Positions 17,165-26,238 are shown, counted from the stretch's first letter. The stretch is 34,147 nucleotides of DNA from a bacterium (GCA_016936735.1 JAFGXH010000084.1:1-34147), one strand, 5' to 3'. The notes: generated by a model not told the origin, from the sequence alone. Translations and numbers: made by a program.

Positions 17165-19084
17165 TTAGTTTGAGTGGAAATTAAATGGGAATATGACAAG
17201 AGCAAATCCACCTCCCAATGGTTCAGGAAAACGCCACTTTTTAATACGTTGAACAAGACAACTTTGAACAGCATTATCTTTTAAAGTTCCCCCATCAATA
17301 TTAGCTGCAACAACCTCACCCTGTGGATTAATTTTCCATTTTACAGTTATTGAACCAGCAAGTTCTGGTTTTCTTGTTAACTCTTTTTCATAACAGTAAC
17401 GAACCTCCATAAGATGTTTGTTAACAACTCTTTGAATCTGTTCTTTTGTTAAGTTTCCTGTTATAGAACCGCTATCAGTTGTGATTTTCAGTTTTCTATT
17501 AACTTTTTTATTACTAATATTGGAGATACCAATATTACCTCCACCACCCCAATTACCACCACCTGTAGCTGGACCACCAGCTCCAAGACCTGTACCACCA
17601 CCACCAGGACCTGTACCACCACCACGAATTCCAGGTGCACCACTATTTCCTGATGATATATCAGAGTTATCACTTAAGCGAAGGTCATCATCTTGGATTC
17701 CACCATAAGTTCCACCTCCACCTAAACCACCCATACTTTTACCAACTTTAAAAATACCAGTAGAACGAACAATTCTTTTATCTTGAACCTGTTTTTGTGT
17801 TAAACCAGCAACATTAAAATTTGTTGCATTAAATTCAACATTCTTTGAATTTTTGTTATTTGCTGTAAACTCTGTTTTTGCTAATTTAGTATCTGTAACA
17901 TCAAATTTAACAACAGGTTTTACTTTCTCCTCTTCAGGTGTATCAAGAATTACTCGTGCATATCTATCTGGAATCTCATTCAATTGCTCAATAGAGAATG
18001 ATTCAATATCTGGTGGCATTAAAAACAGCAATGCAAGTAATGCTAAGTGAAACAGGGTTGAAACAACATTGAATTTTAAATTAAAAGAGTCAAGTAATCC
18101 AAAAAGTGAAAATTTTGATGATGATTCCAAAACAGGAACAGATGATATTTCAAATCTATGATCTCCAGTTTCAAAAGCTATTTTGGTTTTATGAATTAAT
18201 CTTATTGCTCCATGATACTCACTTTTTGTTGCTGCTTTATGAGCCTGTAATAACTCCTCTAAGTTATAAGACTCAGAACCCTCAATATATTTAACACCAT
18301 TTAAAAGAAAATATACATTAAACCCCTTTTCATTTGAGGGATCACTAATTGTAAATGATTTATTATTTGGTAAATTCTCTTTTGTAACATAAAAATCATC
18401 ATTAGGATCTTCACCAATAGTTACAATTTTTGGTGTTTTATAAAGAATGGCAGACATCATATTTCCCTGCCAATAATGTTTTATCTCAAGCCCCTTTCCA
18501 ACAACTTTTTGAAGAAGAATTCCATCCTCTGGCTCTAAGTTAAAATATGGATTAGAGATTCTATCCTCTGCTCTACGTTGAATCTCTGAATGAGATTCAG
18601 TTGAATTATCCAATAGTGAGTTAGCAGATTTTACTGATGAGGATGGAATTGTAGATATAACCTCTCTAATTCCGCTTGTTTCATCATTTTCAAATGGTAA
18701 ATCCTCATCCTCTAAATCATCTGTTGGTTCTGTTGAGATAAGAGAAAGATCTTTTTGTGGGAAAAATTTAAGGGTCCAATCACCAATAGTTATCTCATCC
18801 CCCTCTTTTAACTCTATTTTTCCTGAAAAATCTGTTCCATTATAGAGTGTTTTAGAAGCTCCCATCATCATTAATGAGAAAATACCTTCATGATTCTCTA
18901 TTGTTGAATGTAATCTAGGCATATCTGGGTCATCAATTCTAATATGAGATGTACTCATTCTACCAATTCTTAATATTCCCTGATAGGCTATTTGAGAATC
19001 TTTTTCTGGTGTTTCACAAAACAAAAGTAACTGTTCAACTACACCACCCTTAATTAATTGAACAGATATAAATGATTGATCCAT
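17165..19084 (-). CDS. FHA-TM-glycine-rich-AgmX/PglI C-terminal domain protein (GltG-like)
   Basis: A 639-aa protein bridging cytoplasm and periplasm. The N-terminal FHA phosphothreonine-binding domain (about 38-108) has RIGR, SHIRIDD, RLHSTIE and NG at the expected places. A second domain (about 205-315) resembles a degraded FHA or linker. One membrane segment lies at 338-357, then a periplasmic stretch with a Gly-rich linker (about 450-518). The C-terminus (540-637) is the AgmX/PglI TonB-like domain, with VRYCYEKEL (C564), GSITVKWKINPQGEV and SCLVQRIKKWRFP (C609), a possible disulfide pair. This architecture matches myxobacterial GltG/PglI, which is thought to connect the inner-membrane motor to periplasmic and outer-membrane parts. 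AGAGGAAG precedes the start. Confidence 0.87.
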   Translation of the reverse strand: MDQSFISVQLIKGGVVEQLLLFCETPEKDSQIAYQGILRIGRMSTSHIRIDDPDMPRLHSTIENHEGIFSLMMMGASKTLYNGTDFSGKIELKEGDEITIGDWTLKFFPQKDLSLISTEPTDDLEDEDLPFENDETSGIREVISTIPSSSVKSANSLLDNSTESHSEIQRRAEDRISNPYFNLEPEDGILLQKVVGKGLEIKHYWQGNMMSAILYKTPKIVTIGEDPNDDFYVTKENLPNNKSFTISDPSNEKGFNVYFLLNGVKYIEGSESYNLEELLQAHKAATKSEYHGAIRLIHKTKIAFETGDHRFEISSVPVLESSSKFSLFGLLDSFNLKFNVVSTLFHLALLALLFLMPPDIESFSIEQLNEIPDRYARVILDTPEEEKVKPVVKFDVTDTKLAKTEFTANNKNSKNVEFNATNFNVAGLTQKQVQDKRIVRSTGIFKVGKSMGGLGGGGTYGGIQDDDLRLSDNSDISSGNSGAPGIRGGGTGPGGGGTGLGAGGPATGGGNWGGGGNIGISNISNKKVNRKLKITTDSGSITGNLTKEQIQRVVNKHLMEVRYCYEKELTRKPELAGSITVKWKINPQGEVVAANIDGGTLKDNAVQSCLVQRIKKWRFPEPLGGGFALVIFPFNFHSN

Positions 19085-19092
19085 GCTTCCTC

Positions 19093-19344
19093 TTATAATT
19101 CATCAACTGAGTTTGATAATTCTGGTAAAAAGTCTTCACGTGGCCTTATTTGTGTTTTTGCCTTAGATGTATTCAAAGAGTCAATTCTTGATCCTGCTGG
19201 TTTTGTTTTTGTTCCAGAGATATCTGCAGCATCAAAGTCAAAAACTTTTGTATTGTCATCAGATCCACCCTCTTCATCAGCAAATAAGAGTGTACCAAAG
19301 GAGAAAAGTGATAAAATTAAAAAAATCAATCCAAGTTTTTTCAT
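19093..19344 (-). CDS. Small secreted protein of the Glt-like operon
   Basis: An 83-aa protein with a signal peptide (1-22, cleavage near LLFA-DE) and a short, mostly polar mature part. A KVFDFDAADISGTKTKP segment lies at about residues 33-49 and is followed by a basic/acidic tail. It looks unstructured. Its ribosome site TAGGAGGG overlaps the stop of the preceding TPR lipoprotein gene, and it ends 8 bp before the FHA/PglI-like gene, so it is firmly part of the operon. Its position between GltE-like and GltG-like genes is where myxobacteria carry the small gltF, but I cannot confirm homology by eye. Confidence 0.75.
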   Translation of the reverse strand: MKKLGLIFLILSLFSFGTLLFADEEGGSDDNTKVFDFDAADISGTKTKPAGSRIDSLNTSKAKTQIRPREDFLPELSNSVDEL

Positions 19345-19353
19345 AACACCCTC

Positions 19354-20574
19354 CTACATATTTTCCATCTCTTTCATATCTTTTATCATTTGTTCACAAT
19401 GTTGGATATTAGTTGAGATGTCTATTGTTCCATTATGTTTTTTATACTCCTTAAATGCTTTAATCGCCTCTTCTGGTTTTCCCATGTATTTTTGATAGAG
19501 AATTCCCTTATTGTAATAGGCATCTTTATAATTAGATGCAATAGCGATTATTTTATCATACTCTTCCAACGATTTTTCAAAATTTTTTGCCATTCTTAAA
19601 GATATAGCATAAAGATTTCTATAAAGAACATATGATGGGTATTTCTCAACAAGTTTTGCTAAATATGTTGTGGCCTGATTTCCAGCATTATGTTTCATAA
19701 AAAGTATAGATAAAACAAGATTTGCATCAATATTATATGGATCTAATGATAGAGCCTGTTTATAGGCAGCCATCATTTTTGAAGACTCCTGCATTGTTTC
19801 AAATAGTTTTGCAAGAATAACATATAAGGATGCTTTTTTTGTTGGTTCTTGAGAGTAACTAATTGCTAAATTTATTGTTTTCTCAGCAAGAGCATATTTT
19901 TTTGTTAAAATATAGAGATATGCTAAAGATCTGTATGCAGGAATACTTAACTGATTAAATGAGAGAATCAATCTTATTTGAACCAACGCTTCACTATATT
20001 TTTGAGACATAATAAGTAAAACAGCATAGTTACTTAACAGATTTTCATCCACTTTTTTATCTGTTTTTAGTTTAGATATAAGTGGTTTATATATCTCAAT
20101 AACCTCTGAAATTTTATTAAGTTTATATCCTAAATATGCCAAATTGGTAAAAGCCTTATTTAAAGGATCTTTTTTAACTAATTTTAGGTAGTAATCATAA
20201 GAGTTTTGATATTGCTCTAAAATAAGAGAGAGTGTTGCAATATTAAACATAATCTCAGAGACACCCTCAATTTTTCTATTAATTTCTGAGAGTTGAGATA
20301 TATACTCTAATGGTTGAGCTGATTGAGAGTTTAAATCTATCTCATATTTTTGCATTATAGAGTTAAACTGCTCAATAATTTCATCTTTTGAGATTTGAGG
20401 TTCTTTCTGTTTCTCAGCCTCCTCTTGCTGTTTCTTTAAGAGCTCTTGTCTCTCTTTTTCAGCTTTCTCTTTCATCTCAAACTCTTTTTTATCATCCTTT
20501 TTCTTCTCTACTTTTGTTGTTCCACAAGAGACTACAAAAATAGCCAATATAGCATATAAGACAACTTTTTTCAT
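19354..20574 (-). CDS. TPR lipoprotein (GltE/AglT-like)
   Basis: A 406-aa protein with a lipoprotein signal (lipobox VVSC, C17). A highly charged Lys/Glu coiled-coil segment follows (about 24-62), then a series of tetratricopeptide repeats from about 95 to the end. Clear repeat consensus residues include NIATLSLILEQYQNSYDYYL, AYRSLAYLYILTKKYALAEK and DAYYNKGILYQKYMGKPEEA. Lipid anchoring and TPRs suggest a periplasmic scaffold at a membrane. The start overlaps the end of the 1061-aa TPR gene by 4 bp, and the small secreted gene follows after 9 bp. Lipoprotein TPR plus context suggests the counterpart of AglT/GltE of Myxococcus; this is an inference from architecture and order. Confidence 0.85.
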   Translation of the reverse strand: MKKVVLYAILAIFVVSCGTTKVEKKKDDKKEFEMKEKAEKERQELLKKQQEEAEKQKEPQISKDEIIEQFNSIMQKYEIDLNSQSAQPLEYISQLSEINRKIEGVSEIMFNIATLSLILEQYQNSYDYYLKLVKKDPLNKAFTNLAYLGYKLNKISEVIEIYKPLISKLKTDKKVDENLLSNYAVLLIMSQKYSEALVQIRLILSFNQLSIPAYRSLAYLYILTKKYALAEKTINLAISYSQEPTKKASLYVILAKLFETMQESSKMMAAYKQALSLDPYNIDANLVLSILFMKHNAGNQATTYLAKLVEKYPSYVLYRNLYAISLRMAKNFEKSLEEYDKIIAIASNYKDAYYNKGILYQKYMGKPEEAIKAFKEYKKHNGTIDISTNIQHCEQMIKDMKEMENM

Positions 20575-23500
20575 TTTTTGTTCCCTTCTTTTTCAATTTT
20601 TACAATTGGTTGCTCTTTTTCAAAAAGAATATCTCTAAAATCAACAGTTGTATACTGTTCCTCAAAATTAGCTTTAAATGCTGCTGGATCAATTTTTAGC
20701 ATCATCTCTATTGATTTATCAACCCATTCATTAAAAATCTCATTTTTCATTGCAATCTCATAGCATTTAAAATAGGCATTAAAAGCCTCTTGTTCTAAAG
20801 GATAAACATACACCTGCATTAAATCCTGTTTATACATCTCTTTTTGATCTGCTGTTAATTTTGGAGGAATTGGAGAATTTTCTATATCTTTTGCAAAATC
20901 ATAAGTTAGAGATGCAATTTTATAAAAATATGCAATAGACCAATATGCACTTCCAAACTCTCTTGCAGCATCATTATAATCTTTTGTTAATTTCTGTTTA
21001 AGCTCTATTTTCTTTTTCAAAGCAGCAGCCATTTTTGCTTCAGGAAGCTCTAGTTTTATTGACTTAAATGAGTTATAAAGTTTTTCTAACTCATTAAACT
21101 GTTGCTCTGCTAAAAGTTTTTTAGATGTTTTTAAAAGCTTCTTCTCTCTATCTTTTAATTTTTCATAAAAATCAAAACCATCACGCTGTTTTTTAGCTGC
21201 AGAACTATCACGTCCTAATTTCTGATAAGCATTTGCTATTTTAAATTGAAGCTCTATTTTTGAATCAAGAGTTAAAAATGGAAAGTAGTCTTTTTCAAAT
21301 TTATCCCAAAAAGATAGTGCTGATTTCCAATCTCCAATTTTTTCTATATTTTCACCCTGTTTTAAAACCCATCTCCAAGCCTCTTTACTTTTCATTTTTT
21401 TACTTCGAATATAGAGGTCTATTAACTCATTAGCTTTTTTTAGTGTATCAGACTCCTCAATAGCCTCATTAAAATCAATAGCAGTTGTTAATGCTATTTG
21501 AGCATTCTTATCTTTTGGATATTTTAAATAGTATTTCTCATACAAATCTGCAGCATCTTTAAATCTTGCAATACCTTGATAGTTTTGAGCAAGAAAGAAA
21601 AGAACATCCTTCATCTCTTTTCTATCCTCAAACTCTTTTTTAGATACCATCTCCTCTCTAACTCTGATAGTATCTTGAATATATCCTGCATTTTCATACA
21701 TTAGAGAGCTGTTATAAAGAGAGTAAAATGCTCTTTGTGATTTTGGATATTTTTTATAAAAGTCATAATATGCCTCTGCAGCCTCAATATATGTTTTTTT
21801 CTCCTCAAGCTCTTTTGGAGACATAAATGCCAAAGCCTCAACATTATCTTGAAGTTGAGCAATAAATTTAGCTGAGAGATGTTTTTTATTTTTAATAAAA
21901 TCATTTATCCAATACAACATTTTTGTATACTCTTTTCTTGTGTTATAAACATCAAGAAGAAGACTTGCTGCAGGTTCATAGGCATCAGATCCAACATATT
22001 TTGTAACAATCTCTTCGAAAACTGGAATAGATTTTTCAAAATTGCATGCCTCATAATATATTTGAGCAGAGTTAAATTTTGCAGTTGCTAACTCTTTTGA
22101 TTCGGGATTATGCTCTATAAAAATCTCAATTAGTTTCACAAATTGATCTTGACGTCTTGTAAGTTTTTGAGGTTTTGGATCTTTTTGTTTATGACATTGT
22201 CCCTGTTGAGATGATTTAGATTTTGCCTTCTCCTCTTTAATAAAATTTGAGTAGATAGCAAGTGCATTTGTAACAGCATCTTCAACAAGATTTGCTGTTT
22301 TCTTTCCATCTTTACTTGTTATAATGTCAATATAAACATCAATTGCATTTTGTGGTTGAAACAGTTGTTCATCAAGAAGTACCGCATATTGAAAAAGCAT
22401 CTGATAATAGTCATCATAATCTCTAAAAAGCTTTTGATACTCATTATAAAATTTAACAGCAATTTTCAAATCAGTATCATTTTTTGTGTCCTGAGCCTGT
22501 TTATGGTATGATGTTGCTAACTCTTTAATCATTCCCTCTAACTCATTTCTTAATTTATCAAACTCTTTATCACCTTGATACTGTTTATCTATTTTTTGTA
22601 GAAATTCACTTGCCTCAATTGCAGAGACTATTAAGTTTTTAATCTTTCCAAGAGATATTGATGCCTCAAGAATAGAGACATGAAATCTAAACATTTTAAT
22701 CTCATCAACCTCTAACTCTAAAAGACGTCTATAAACAAATATAGCCTCCTCATATTTACCCTGTCTATCTTTATAAACAGTTCCTAATTTATCAAGATAC
22801 TCTAAGTGAGATGGATTACCAAAAAGTTTTTCAAAAACAACCTCAGCTTTATCAGGAGAGGCAAATTGAGAATAGATAAAAACTAAGTCCATTTTTACTT
22901 GATCTATAAACTTCTCATTTGGATCACCACCCCTTAAAATCTGAACAAACATATCAAAAGCCTTTTTAGGCTCTTGTAGGTTAAATTCACACCATCCTAA
23001 TTTATAATAGGCATAGTTATAAAGCTCTGAATCCTGATACTGAACAACTTTTGAGTATGCTTTTTTCGCTGTTTCCATATCATCTCCAACGAAATAGTAC
23101 TCTCCAAGAGCAAGAAATGCATCTGGAATAAATTGTGAGTCAGGATAATCTTTTGCAAGCTGTTTATATATTTTAATAGACATTGTTGATTGTTTCATCT
23201 CCTCAAGAGTATGAGCCCAAGCAAACAAAACTGCATCTACTGCCTCATATGCAGGAAATGTTTTATAAATAAGTGCATAAGTATCTACAGCTTTTTGAGT
23301 TGTTTCCATAGAGCGTCTTAAGTAAGACTCTTTCTCTTTTTTAAACTCCTCCTCTTGAGCTTTGTCTTTTGGTTCAACATCATCAAAAGACATACCTTTT
23401 AACCAAAGTCCTTTAGCTTTTTTACGATACATTTCAGCTAATTTTAGCATATATGCAGGTTTTTGAGTATCCTCATCATCCATATCTTCAAGAAGCTCTT

Positions 23501-23756
23501 CTGTATTTATAATCTGCTTTTCAACAAGCTCTAATTTCTCAATCTCTTTCTTTTTTATGAAATCCTCTTGAGTGATTTTTTTCTTTGTTCCCTCCTCTTT
23601 TTTATCTCTTTTAAAAACTTTAAGTTCTGCACCCTTTTTTTTCTCTCCACCCATTTTAAGTTCAACATTCTCAACTTTATTGAGTTTAATATCCTCTTTT
23701 TGTGCAAAAACTAAGCTTGCAGTTAAAATAGTTAGTAGGACGGTAAAAAATCTCAT
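20571..23756 (-). CDS. Very long secreted TPR protein (GltD/AgmU-like)
   Basis: A 1061-aa protein with a signal peptide (about 1-18, SLVFA-QKED), a charged region (20-100) and then TPR-type helical repeats over most of its length. Examples are AYYKLGWCEFNLQEPKKAFD, AKFNSAQIYYEACNFEKSIP and ALTTAIDFNEAIEESDTL. Length and composition resemble AgmU/GltD, the long periplasmic TPR protein of the gliding machine, which is about 1200 aa in Myxococcus. GAGGAATGAG precedes the ATG. The gap to the upstream TPR gene is 80 bp and the downstream overlap is 4 bp, so it belongs to the same transcript or has its own promoter in the gap. The family role is inferred from architecture and neighbours. Confidence 0.85.
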   Translation of the reverse strand: MRFFTVLLTILTASLVFAQKEDIKLNKVENVELKMGGEKKKGAELKVFKRDKKEEGTKKKITQEDFIKKKEIEKLELVEKQIINTEELLEDMDDEDTQKPAYMLKLAEMYRKKAKGLWLKGMSFDDVEPKDKAQEEEFKKEKESYLRRSMETTQKAVDTYALIYKTFPAYEAVDAVLFAWAHTLEEMKQSTMSIKIYKQLAKDYPDSQFIPDAFLALGEYYFVGDDMETAKKAYSKVVQYQDSELYNYAYYKLGWCEFNLQEPKKAFDMFVQILRGGDPNEKFIDQVKMDLVFIYSQFASPDKAEVVFEKLFGNPSHLEYLDKLGTVYKDRQGKYEEAIFVYRRLLELEVDEIKMFRFHVSILEASISLGKIKNLIVSAIEASEFLQKIDKQYQGDKEFDKLRNELEGMIKELATSYHKQAQDTKNDTDLKIAVKFYNEYQKLFRDYDDYYQMLFQYAVLLDEQLFQPQNAIDVYIDIITSKDGKKTANLVEDAVTNALAIYSNFIKEEKAKSKSSQQGQCHKQKDPKPQKLTRRQDQFVKLIEIFIEHNPESKELATAKFNSAQIYYEACNFEKSIPVFEEIVTKYVGSDAYEPAASLLLDVYNTRKEYTKMLYWINDFIKNKKHLSAKFIAQLQDNVEALAFMSPKELEEKKTYIEAAEAYYDFYKKYPKSQRAFYSLYNSSLMYENAGYIQDTIRVREEMVSKKEFEDRKEMKDVLFFLAQNYQGIARFKDAADLYEKYYLKYPKDKNAQIALTTAIDFNEAIEESDTLKKANELIDLYIRSKKMKSKEAWRWVLKQGENIEKIGDWKSALSFWDKFEKDYFPFLTLDSKIELQFKIANAYQKLGRDSSAAKKQRDGFDFYEKLKDREKKLLKTSKKLLAEQQFNELEKLYNSFKSIKLELPEAKMAAALKKKIELKQKLTKDYNDAAREFGSAYWSIAYFYKIASLTYDFAKDIENSPIPPKLTADQKEMYKQDLMQVYVYPLEQEAFNAYFKCYEIAMKNEIFNEWVDKSIEMMLKIDPAAFKANFEEQYTTVDFRDILFEKEQPIVKIEKEGNKK

Positions 23757-23836
23757 CTCATTCCTCTTTTAGTGATTGTAAAACTAAAAAAAATTAATAA
23801 CCAACAAATTTATGAAATAATACATTAGTGATTTTA

Positions 23837-25414
23837 CTATTTCTTTTTACATTGAGATACTATTGGATATAAATAGTATCCTAGCTCATCTTTCCAATAC
23901 TCCCCTTCAAAAGGCCAGTAAATATGGTCTTCAGGAGTTGATAATATAATTTTCTCTTTATCTAACTCAAAATACTCATTCTCATTGATTTTAAGAGAGA
24001 TAAGCTCTTTTGTAACTGTATCCTCTTTTATCTCAAGAATTGCTTGTGTAATAACCCTTGCATCTGTCAAAAGTTTTTTAATTGTATTAACAACTCTTTT
24101 GAATCTACTAAGAGATATCTCTCCAATCTCTGTTTCAATATTTTTTTTCTCATCATCTAGAATTTTTTGTATTGATTTCGCAAATGGAGTATTAAGAAAA
24201 ACAGGTTTTTTCTTTTTGATTAAAGCAATCTCTTTATCAATTGTTTTCATCTCTACAAATTTCTTTTTAATAGATTTATCCTTCAAGGCAATGTTAAGAA
24301 CCCATTGAAGTTTTGGATCAGATGTCTCTTTTCTTGATTTTGAAATAACATTATAAAACTCAAAGGGTGTTTTTGCAGATTTGATAAATTGTGTTAATGT
24401 TTTTCTAACAGGACGATACTCATCTAGAAATTTTTTAACAATTTTATTTGACTCTTGATAATCACAATTATTGTAATAAATAAGAGCCTCAATTATATAT
24501 TTTTCTGGATAAAAGGCTTTGTAAAATGATGGAGAACGTAATGTAACTAAATTACCAAGAGATTTTGCATAGTCACCTTTCATTAAAAATGCCCAACTAG
24601 ATTCAAAAATCCCATCAAGCCACTGTTCTGAAAAACGTGGAATTTTATTAAAGTATAATATTGATAAATCATAATCTTTTTGCTGATAATAGACTCTAGC
24701 AATACCAATAATTGAGAGTTCAACAAGTTTTAAATGCTCTAATTCATTTAAGATTTTTCCTTTATAATCAATAATCTCCTTAAAATTCTCGATTGAAACA
24801 TTTCCTTTTCCCAAACGAGCATATAATACACCTAAAAGATATCTTGATTTAAGATAATCGGAACTCTCTTTCGGTAAAAGTTTTAAATATTGAACAGCCT
24901 TAGCAAAATTCCCTTTTTGATAATTATATTTTCCTGCTAAAAAATATAGACTTTGTTTATATTTTTGAGGAACAACTTTTGGATCATATTGGGATATATT
25001 TGCAAGAAGTTTCTCATTTTGAATATACTTTGACAAATCGGAAAGATATTTCAATGCTGCATTAAAAAAAGGAGATTGATCTCCATCTTTAATTGCAAGA
25101 TCAAAATAGAAAAGAGCAAGATAGTAAAACTTCTCTTTTCTCATAGCTTTTCCAAGATTAAAATATGCCTCATTGTAACTTGCTTGATACTCTGGATTCT
25201 CAATAACTTTATAAAACTGATTTGCAGCACTTAAATATTTCCCCTTTTCATAGGCTTTTTTTCCAAGTTCAAGCATTTTTCTTGCTTCTGGTTGCTCTTC
25301 AAAAACCTGTTTTACCTCTTCAGAGTCAAAATTAAACTCATCATTTGTAAAATCCATTGAGTATATTGATGAATTTAAAAGTAGTGATAATACTAAAATA
25401 TAGACATTACGCAT
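23837..25414 (-). CDS. Secreted TPR protein
   Basis: About 525 aa from ATG 25414. The ATG at 25426 is less likely, because its ATGAGG supplies the ribosome site for the second ATG six bases on. The signal peptide is MRNVYILVLSLLLNSSIYS. TPR-like repeats follow from about residue 40 to 330, for example KKAYEKGKYLSAANQFYKVI, AYFNLGKAMRKEKFYYLALF and SLYFLAGKYNYQKGNFAKAV. The C-terminal 200 residues are Lys/Glu/Ile-rich and helical, possibly coiled-coil. It is the second gene of the block and lies 11 bp after the 223-aa gene. I do not recognise a specific orthologue; a periplasmic scaffold role within the Glt/Nfs-like machine is likely from context. Confidence 0.78.
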   Translation of the reverse strand: MRNVYILVLSLLLNSSIYSMDFTNDEFNFDSEEVKQVFEEQPEARKMLELGKKAYEKGKYLSAANQFYKVIENPEYQASYNEAYFNLGKAMRKEKFYYLALFYFDLAIKDGDQSPFFNAALKYLSDLSKYIQNEKLLANISQYDPKVVPQKYKQSLYFLAGKYNYQKGNFAKAVQYLKLLPKESSDYLKSRYLLGVLYARLGKGNVSIENFKEIIDYKGKILNELEHLKLVELSIIGIARVYYQQKDYDLSILYFNKIPRFSEQWLDGIFESSWAFLMKGDYAKSLGNLVTLRSPSFYKAFYPEKYIIEALIYYNNCDYQESNKIVKKFLDEYRPVRKTLTQFIKSAKTPFEFYNVISKSRKETSDPKLQWVLNIALKDKSIKKKFVEMKTIDKEIALIKKKKPVFLNTPFAKSIQKILDDEKKNIETEIGEISLSRFKRVVNTIKKLLTDARVITQAILEIKEDTVTKELISLKINENEYFELDKEKIILSTPEDHIYWPFEGEYWKDELGYYLYPIVSQCKKK

Positions 25415-25425
25415 AACATACCTCA

Positions 25426-26097
25426 TTAAGGAAAAAACAGACTAATTCCCATATAAACATTTAGAAAATGAGACATAACTTTTGCAGTCTGCTTCTCATT
25501 CCCAGAAACTATAATATTTTTGTAGTATTCTGTATATATATGGTCTTTTATCTCAAATCTAAATGCAAGCCAATTAGAAAGATAATATTTTTGTCCTAAT
25601 CCAATATTCATACTCAATGCATCTGTTACATTGGTTTTTAAATATCCTAACCCTGATGTTAAATATAACTCGAAGTATAGAATTGAGTAATCTAAAAATG
25701 AAAATTTACCAGATATAGGAATCCAAACGAAATTTAAATCCCCAAAATACTCATAAAAAGCTAATTCAGGAGCAGTATTACTCTCTTTTTGAAGCTCTTT
25801 TGCAGATGCTTGGTCTATTGTTCTTGAGACTCCACCAAAAAGCTCAATATAGAAATTCTCTTGAAAATGAAATCCAAGTGCCCCTGCAAAACTAAATGTT
25901 TGCAAAAAAGGGTCATTTATTGATATTCCAAATGCAGGAAAAAGCTCCACTTTATTTTTATTTTGGATTATCTTTTTTTGGATTACATTAATTGCATCGA
26001 TTTTCTCCTCTTTTTCAAGTTTTTGAACAGCAATATCCTCGCCCAAAAGAGATAAAGAGTTAATGAGGAAAAGGGCAAAAAACAGTATTCGGTTCAC
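25426..26097 (-). CDS. Small outer-membrane beta-barrel-like protein
   Basis: A 223-aa protein beginning with GTG at 26097; ribosome site only weakly visible (GGGGTAG). The signal peptide is at 1-19 (LSLLG-ED). A short charged stretch of about 35 residues follows. The rest, from about residue 50, shows alternating aromatic/hydrophobic strands such as FSFAGALGFHFQENFYIELFG and YSILYFELYLTSGLGYL. The chain ends with SLFFP, compatible with an eight-strand outer-membrane barrel of the kind seen in gliding-cluster proteins. It is the first gene of the block; its stop overlaps the region of the next gene's ribosome site. The exact family is not recognised. Confidence 0.7.
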   Translation of the reverse strand: MNRILFFALFLINSLSLLGEDIAVQKLEKEEKIDAINVIQKKIIQNKNKVELFPAFGISINDPFLQTFSFAGALGFHFQENFYIELFGGVSRTIDQASAKELQKESNTAPELAFYEYFGDLNFVWIPISGKFSFLDYSILYFELYLTSGLGYLKTNVTDALSMNIGLGQKYYLSNWLAFRFEIKDHIYTEYYKNIIVSGNEKQTAKVMSHFLNVYMGISLFFP

Positions 26098-26176
26098 AAC
26101 TACCCCGCTATATAGAACAACAAATCATAACAAATCAAAATTCTAAAAGCAATAAATTTTTACTTTTTTTATTAAC

Positions 26177-26193
26177 TTGATGGAATTCATCAA
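26177..26193. promoter_or_regulatory. Palindrome in the divergent gap upstream of the Glt-like operon
   Basis: TTGATGGAATTCATCAA has 6-bp inverted arms (TTGATG/CATCAA) around GAATT. It lies between the first gene of the minus-strand block (starting 26097) and the plus-strand membrane gene, where an operator serving either or both would be expected. No regulator is assigned. Confidence 0.3.
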
Positions 26194-26232
26194 AACATAA
26201 CTCTGTTTTTTATTGTATTTTTTATTTTTCTA

Positions 26233-26238
26233 TATAAT
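26233..26238 (+). promoter_or_regulatory. Candidate -10 element of the 26272 gene
   Basis: A perfect TATAAT lies at 26233-26238, with only a poor -35 (TTATTG at 26210-26215, 17-bp spacing). Transcription would begin near 26245, just past the ATG at 26242, which favours the downstream starts at 26272 or 26275. Confidence 0.3.

Noticed and set aside
17481-17708. Proline-rich plus-strand frame
   Set aside because: It is the complement of the glycine-rich linker of the FHA/PglI-like gene.
26109-26138. Minus-strand promoter TTGATT-18-TATATA before the Glt-like block
   Set aside because: It would start transcription only about 5 bases before the GTG, leaving no room for a ribosome site; the real promoter may be elsewhere.
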